From positions 23,234,285 through 23,298,284 of the forward strand of contig CM055104.1 of the NCBI GenBank assembly GCA_029204225.1: DNA of 64,000 bases, written 5' to 3'. Position numbers and translations under genes: made by a program. How positions within the stretch are numbered: position 1 is the stretch's first letter; every line of letters starts with the position of its first letter. Positions 60,586 through 64,000 of the stretch are shown piece by piece. Below the pieces are notes generated by a model, which made no database searches, had not been told where the DNA came from, and saw nothing but the letters and a program-made list of their open reading frames with translations. The DNA comes from Diphasiastrum complanatum (taxonomy: Eukaryota > Streptophyta > Lycopodiopsida > Lycopodiales > Lycopodiaceae).

Positions 60586-61426
60586 TCATTGTTGGTGGAG
60601 TATAAAGACTGTTTTGCCTGGAGTTACAGTGATCTGAAAGGCATTCCACCAAAAGTAGTCCAACACACCATATCCTTGGTGGATAGAGCAATCCCCAAGG
60701 TGAGTCGTTACTACCGCTGCAACCCGAACTACACAAAGCTGATCAAGCAGGAGTTGCAGAAATTGTTGGATGCAGATTTCATTTATGAAATTGAACACAC
60801 GAAATGGGTATCATCGATAATTATAGTACCCAAGAAGAATGGCAAAATGCAAATCTGTGTGAATCTGAAGGCGCTAAATGCAGTTACCATACATGATCAT
60901 TTTCCTTTACCATTTACGGAAAGTGTCTCCGACAGAGTAAGCCGAAGCTTACAATTTTTTAGATGGCATCAGTGGTTACAACCAGGTGAAGATAGCACTG
61001 CAAGACCAGCATAAGACAACATTTGCCACGGAATGGGGAACCTATGCCTATAAGGTGATGCCATTCGGACTTTGCAATGCCCCAAGCACTTTCCAGCGTG
61101 TCATGCAGGTAGCATTCAAAGAGTATTTGCAAAAAAATTTAAAAATTTTCTTGGGCGATCTGTGCGTGCATGGACTAGACTCGGAACACTTATCCAATTT
61201 GGAGAAGGTGCTACAGAAATGTCACAATTTTCAAATCTCCTTGAATCTAGAAAAATGTCAATTTTGGGCTACACATGGCTTGATTTTCGGCCATATAGTG
61301 TCAAGACACGGGATCGCCACAGACCTATCAAAGATTAGGATCATTGTTGATCTACCACCACCAGGGACGATCCGCGAAGTCTACATCTTCATGGGCATGC
61401 TAACTATTATAGGATCTTTATTCTAG
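60586..61426 (+). pseudogene. gypsy reverse transcriptase
   Basis: Two frames. 60589-61014 gives LLVEYKDCFAWSYSDLKGIP, KQELQKLLDADFIYEIEHTK, VSSIIIVPKKNGKMQICVN and LNAVTIHDHFPLPF. 60986-61426 gives KTTFATEWGTYAYKVMPFGL, CNAPSTFQRVMQVAFKEYL and LKIFLGDLCVHGLDSEHL. In the last the catalytic pair is Gly-Asp (GGC at 61153-61155), so the first catalytic Asp is lost. Further, NLEKCQFWATHGLIFGHIV and a REVYIFMGM remnant complete RT. A frameshift lies at 60960-61010 and a stop pair at 60583-60590. Confidence 0.9.
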
Positions 61427-61870
61427 ATTTTGCAAAGTTAGCCCAACCAATTTACAAACTCACAACGGATCCACATTGGAATGAGGAAGCCCTAAAGGCT
61501 TTCCAAAAGCTAAAAGATGCATTGGTTTCAGCACCAATCTTACGTCCACCCAATTGGTCCATTGAGTTTCGTGTGCAGTCAGAGCATACTTAACCCAGCC
61601 AGGAGAACACAAAAAGGATTTTCCAATCCAATTTGCAAGCCAACAGCTCAGTGATACAGAAATGTATTATTCAACCACAGAGCGGGAAGCATTGGCGATT
61701 ATTTATGCGGTTAAGAAATTTTGGCACTACCTAATGGCCACACATTTTGTTTCTTATACGGACCATCAACCCTTGCTCTATCTCGTTAACAAAACTGGAA
61801 CACAGGGAGAATCACCAGATGGCTACTTCTGTTGTTGGAGTTTGATTTTCGGATAGTAGTCCGCAAGGGA
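61427..61870 (+). pseudogene. gypsy RNase H
   Basis: The sequence after RT reads DFAKLAQPIYKLTTDPHWNE-like residues, KLKDALVSAPILRPP, then 61662-61856, YYSTTEREALAIIYAVKKFW, THFVSYTDHQPLLYLVNKTG, in several frames. This is the normal RNase H domain. Breaks lie near 61590 and 61800. Confidence 0.85.
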
Positions 61871-63170
61871 AAATAACACTACATGGCAGATCATGTGCCA
61901 CGAATAAAGGGAAAGGAGGTTGCAACCCAACCCGACGATGAGCTGGCCGATGCTGCCTTATTTTACGTGGATACAGTACCAGAATGGGCTGCCAACATTG
62001 TTGAATATCTAATGTGGGGCCAACCAGACAACTCACTACCAAAGGCGGATCAGCAAAAATTGATTTTGAAAGCTAGACCTTATCAGCTGATTGCCGGCCA
62101 ATTGTATCGAAGAGGCCCAGATGGGATTCTTTGGCAGTGTATTCTTCCTCATGAGACCACCCAAACATTTCGCTTTTACATGAAGGCATGGTGGAGGCCA
62201 TTTTGCATTCGACATTATAGTCGCAAGATCCTGCAATCAGGATGTATTCATAAGGATACGGAAGAGTACCGAAGGAAGTGCGATGTGTGCCAAAGGGCAA
62301 GGAGACCAATGAGATTGAACTATGACCTACTACACCCGGTTTTAGCCCAAGCACCATTCGAAAAGTGAGGATTGGATTACATGGGTCCAATTCACCCTGC
62401 AGCAAAAAGTACCCACCAGGCTCGATACGTAATTGTAGCCACGGACTATCTCACCAAGTGGGCAAGGCAGTAAGAGTAGCTGATGCTAGGACCACTGCCA
62501 AGTTCCTTTATGAAAATATCATTGTGCGCTTTGGATGCCCTGTGGAGATAGTCAGTGGTCGAGGAAGTCATTTCATCAATCATCAACGTCCTGTTGGAGG
62601 AATTCTTTGTGATCCATAGAACTAGTATGCCTTATTATCCTTGCGGTAATGGTCAAGCAGAATCATCCAATAAGATCCTGTGTAGCGTGCTCACGAAAAT
62701 AACTGAAGCTAGCAGATCAGATTGTGAACATATAAGGGAAGCACTGATCAAACGCCTTTCCAATTGGTGTATGGTCAGGATGCTGTAATTTCAGTAGAGT
62801 TTTTAGTCCCTTCATTAAGGATTGCCACAATGTAACGCCTTAATGAATCCATATCTCTACAACTATGCCACGAAGCTCTGCATAAGCTCTAGGAAACATG
62901 ATTACTAGTTGTGCATGCACTGGCAGCTCAAAAGGAAAGGCGCAAGGCATGGCACGATCGCACGTTACAAAAGAAGGATCTTTGTTCCGGAGATCTGGTC
63001 CTACTGTATAAACCAAGGTGATCAAGGGAAAATTAAAATTCACAGGCGAAGGTCCTTATTGGATCAAAGAAATTCTTAATCATGGAGCCTTGAATTTAGA
63101 GAAGCTGGATGGAACACCGTTCGACACACCCATCAACGGTAGCCGATTGCACAAGTACTGGCCACCGTAG
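61871..63170 (+). pseudogene. gypsy integrase
   Basis: 61883-62368 covers the H2C2 zinc-binding domain (ARPYQLIAGQLYRRGPDGIL, then CDVCQRARRPMRLN) and the join to the core (HPVLAQAPFEK, stop, GLDYMGPIHPAAK). 62365-62619 and 62555-62788 hold the core in shifted frames: ARTTAKFLYENIIVRFGCPV, EIVSGRGSHF and MPYYPCGNGQAESSNK with the third acid. The SDRG motif is SGRG, so the second catalytic Asp is lost. The C-terminus to about 63170 is in pieces. After the integrase the sequence turns A/G-rich (63230-63370). Confidence 0.85.
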
Positions 63171-64000
63171 TGAGATAGATCCAGATTGGTGGTGGCATGC
63201 TACGAAAAGCTATTCTGCTAGGCCATCACAACTAGATCTAGGAAGAACAAGCCAAATCCAGCTAGATCCTCAAGATTCAGGCAGATCAAGCAAGATCGAG
63301 GAAATCCATTAGGATCCAAGAGGGATCCAGATCCAGATGGGATCAAGAGGGAAGCAAATCATTAGATTATGCCAATAAGTCCCTCAAATTTGCAGATCAG
63401 AGACCTCGATCTCAGTAACTATAGCAAATTAAGGGCAAATTTTACCCAAAATTGATCTGCTATCAAATATCTATTAGAACTTTCAGAGAACTACCAATAG
63501 TCAGATCTAAAATGGATGAAGCAGACTACCAGTGTGCAAAAGTTAAAAAAAATCAGAGAATCGCAAGATCTAGTCAAAAACACTCTAAAAGAGCACTTTT
63601 TTTTTTATGATTTTTGGAGATCCCCTAGGAGATAGCTCTTGAAATTTGGACAGTCACTAGATCTGAAAAAATGCATCCATGAAAATCTCTGCGAGAGTTT
63701 CTGATAGAGAAATTATCATTTTTGAGTGTATGCGAGGGTTTCCAGAAGCTGGCAGAACCTTCGCAAAGCATCAAGATCATCCTACCAACCTTTGCAAGGT
63801 GCATAGATGGAATCAGAGTAATGAAATTAGCATGCCTACATGGTTTGATCTTGAAAATCCAACCACATGGGCAGGTTGTGCAAGAGATCACCTTCTGCGA
63901 GAGTTGAACCCTCGCAGACAGTCTGAACCCTCGCAGAACCTTCGTAGGATAGTCAAATCACCTTCTGAACTCTCGTAAACTTCTCTGAGGTCTTAGAATT
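63171..64000 (+). other. gypsy 3' region, possible LTR
   Basis: Purine-rich sequence near 63230-63370 may hold the polypurine tract. The following sequence has repeated CTCGCAGA and GCGAGAG motifs around 63690-63940. No LTR end could be set within the window. Confidence 0.35.

Overview
The window looks like nuclear DNA from a large, repeat-rich, AT-rich land-plant genome. The evidence is plant-type Ty1/copia and Ty3/gypsy retrotransposons, primer-binding sites of the plant initiator-Met and Asp tRNA types, a DUF4216-type CACTA relic, long CT/AT/AC/GA microsatellites and no intact host gene. A DUF7869-like protein would fit a fern, lycophyte or bryophyte as well as a seed plant, so I do not name the lineage. 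I saw no rRNA or tRNA gene, CRISPR array or organellar block.

Layout. 0-5.1 kb: minus-strand copia LTR/PBS boundaries, then a decayed coiled-coil gag-like reading frame. 5.2-9.9 kb: copia protease relic, then a gypsy element split into opposite orientations, a spaced CGACA motif array and an unidentified broken reading frame. 10-11 kb: gypsy LTR with an Asp-type PBS. 12-15.8 kb: minus-strand copia pol, then an LTR and an internally deleted copia derivative; the same block recurs at 26.4-29.0 kb. 16.1-20.0 kb: deleted plus-strand copia with two LTRs. 20.0-22.2 kb: gypsy LTR, PBS and gag. 22.6-22.9 kb: compound microsatellite. 23.4-26.4 kb: copia gag relics and an LTR. 29.1-30.0 kb: CACTA-type (DUF4216) exons with an intron. 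30.9-42.2 kb: copia, copia, gypsy and copia relics, nearly all minus strand. 44.5-49.9 kb: three plus-strand copia fragments with LTRs. 50.1-52.3 kb: minus gypsy. 52.3-53.9 kb: plus copia with an in-frame gag-to-RT deletion. 54.4-56.4 kb: GC-rich small ORF, minisatellite, AT tracts and GC-rich palindromes. 56.7-58.9 kb: broken DUF7869-like gene. 60.1-63.2 kb: plus gypsy.

Every coding region recognised is a mobile element or a probable one, and almost all are broken by stops, frameshifts or truncations. Several nonsense codons fit CGA-to-TGA or CAG-to-TAG change, as expected of methylated repeats decaying by cytosine deamination. There is no working pathway here. The interest lies in shared rearrangements (the 2.5 kb duplicated composite block, deletion derivatives), the palindrome family beside the DUF7869-like gene, and a few unidentified reading frames.
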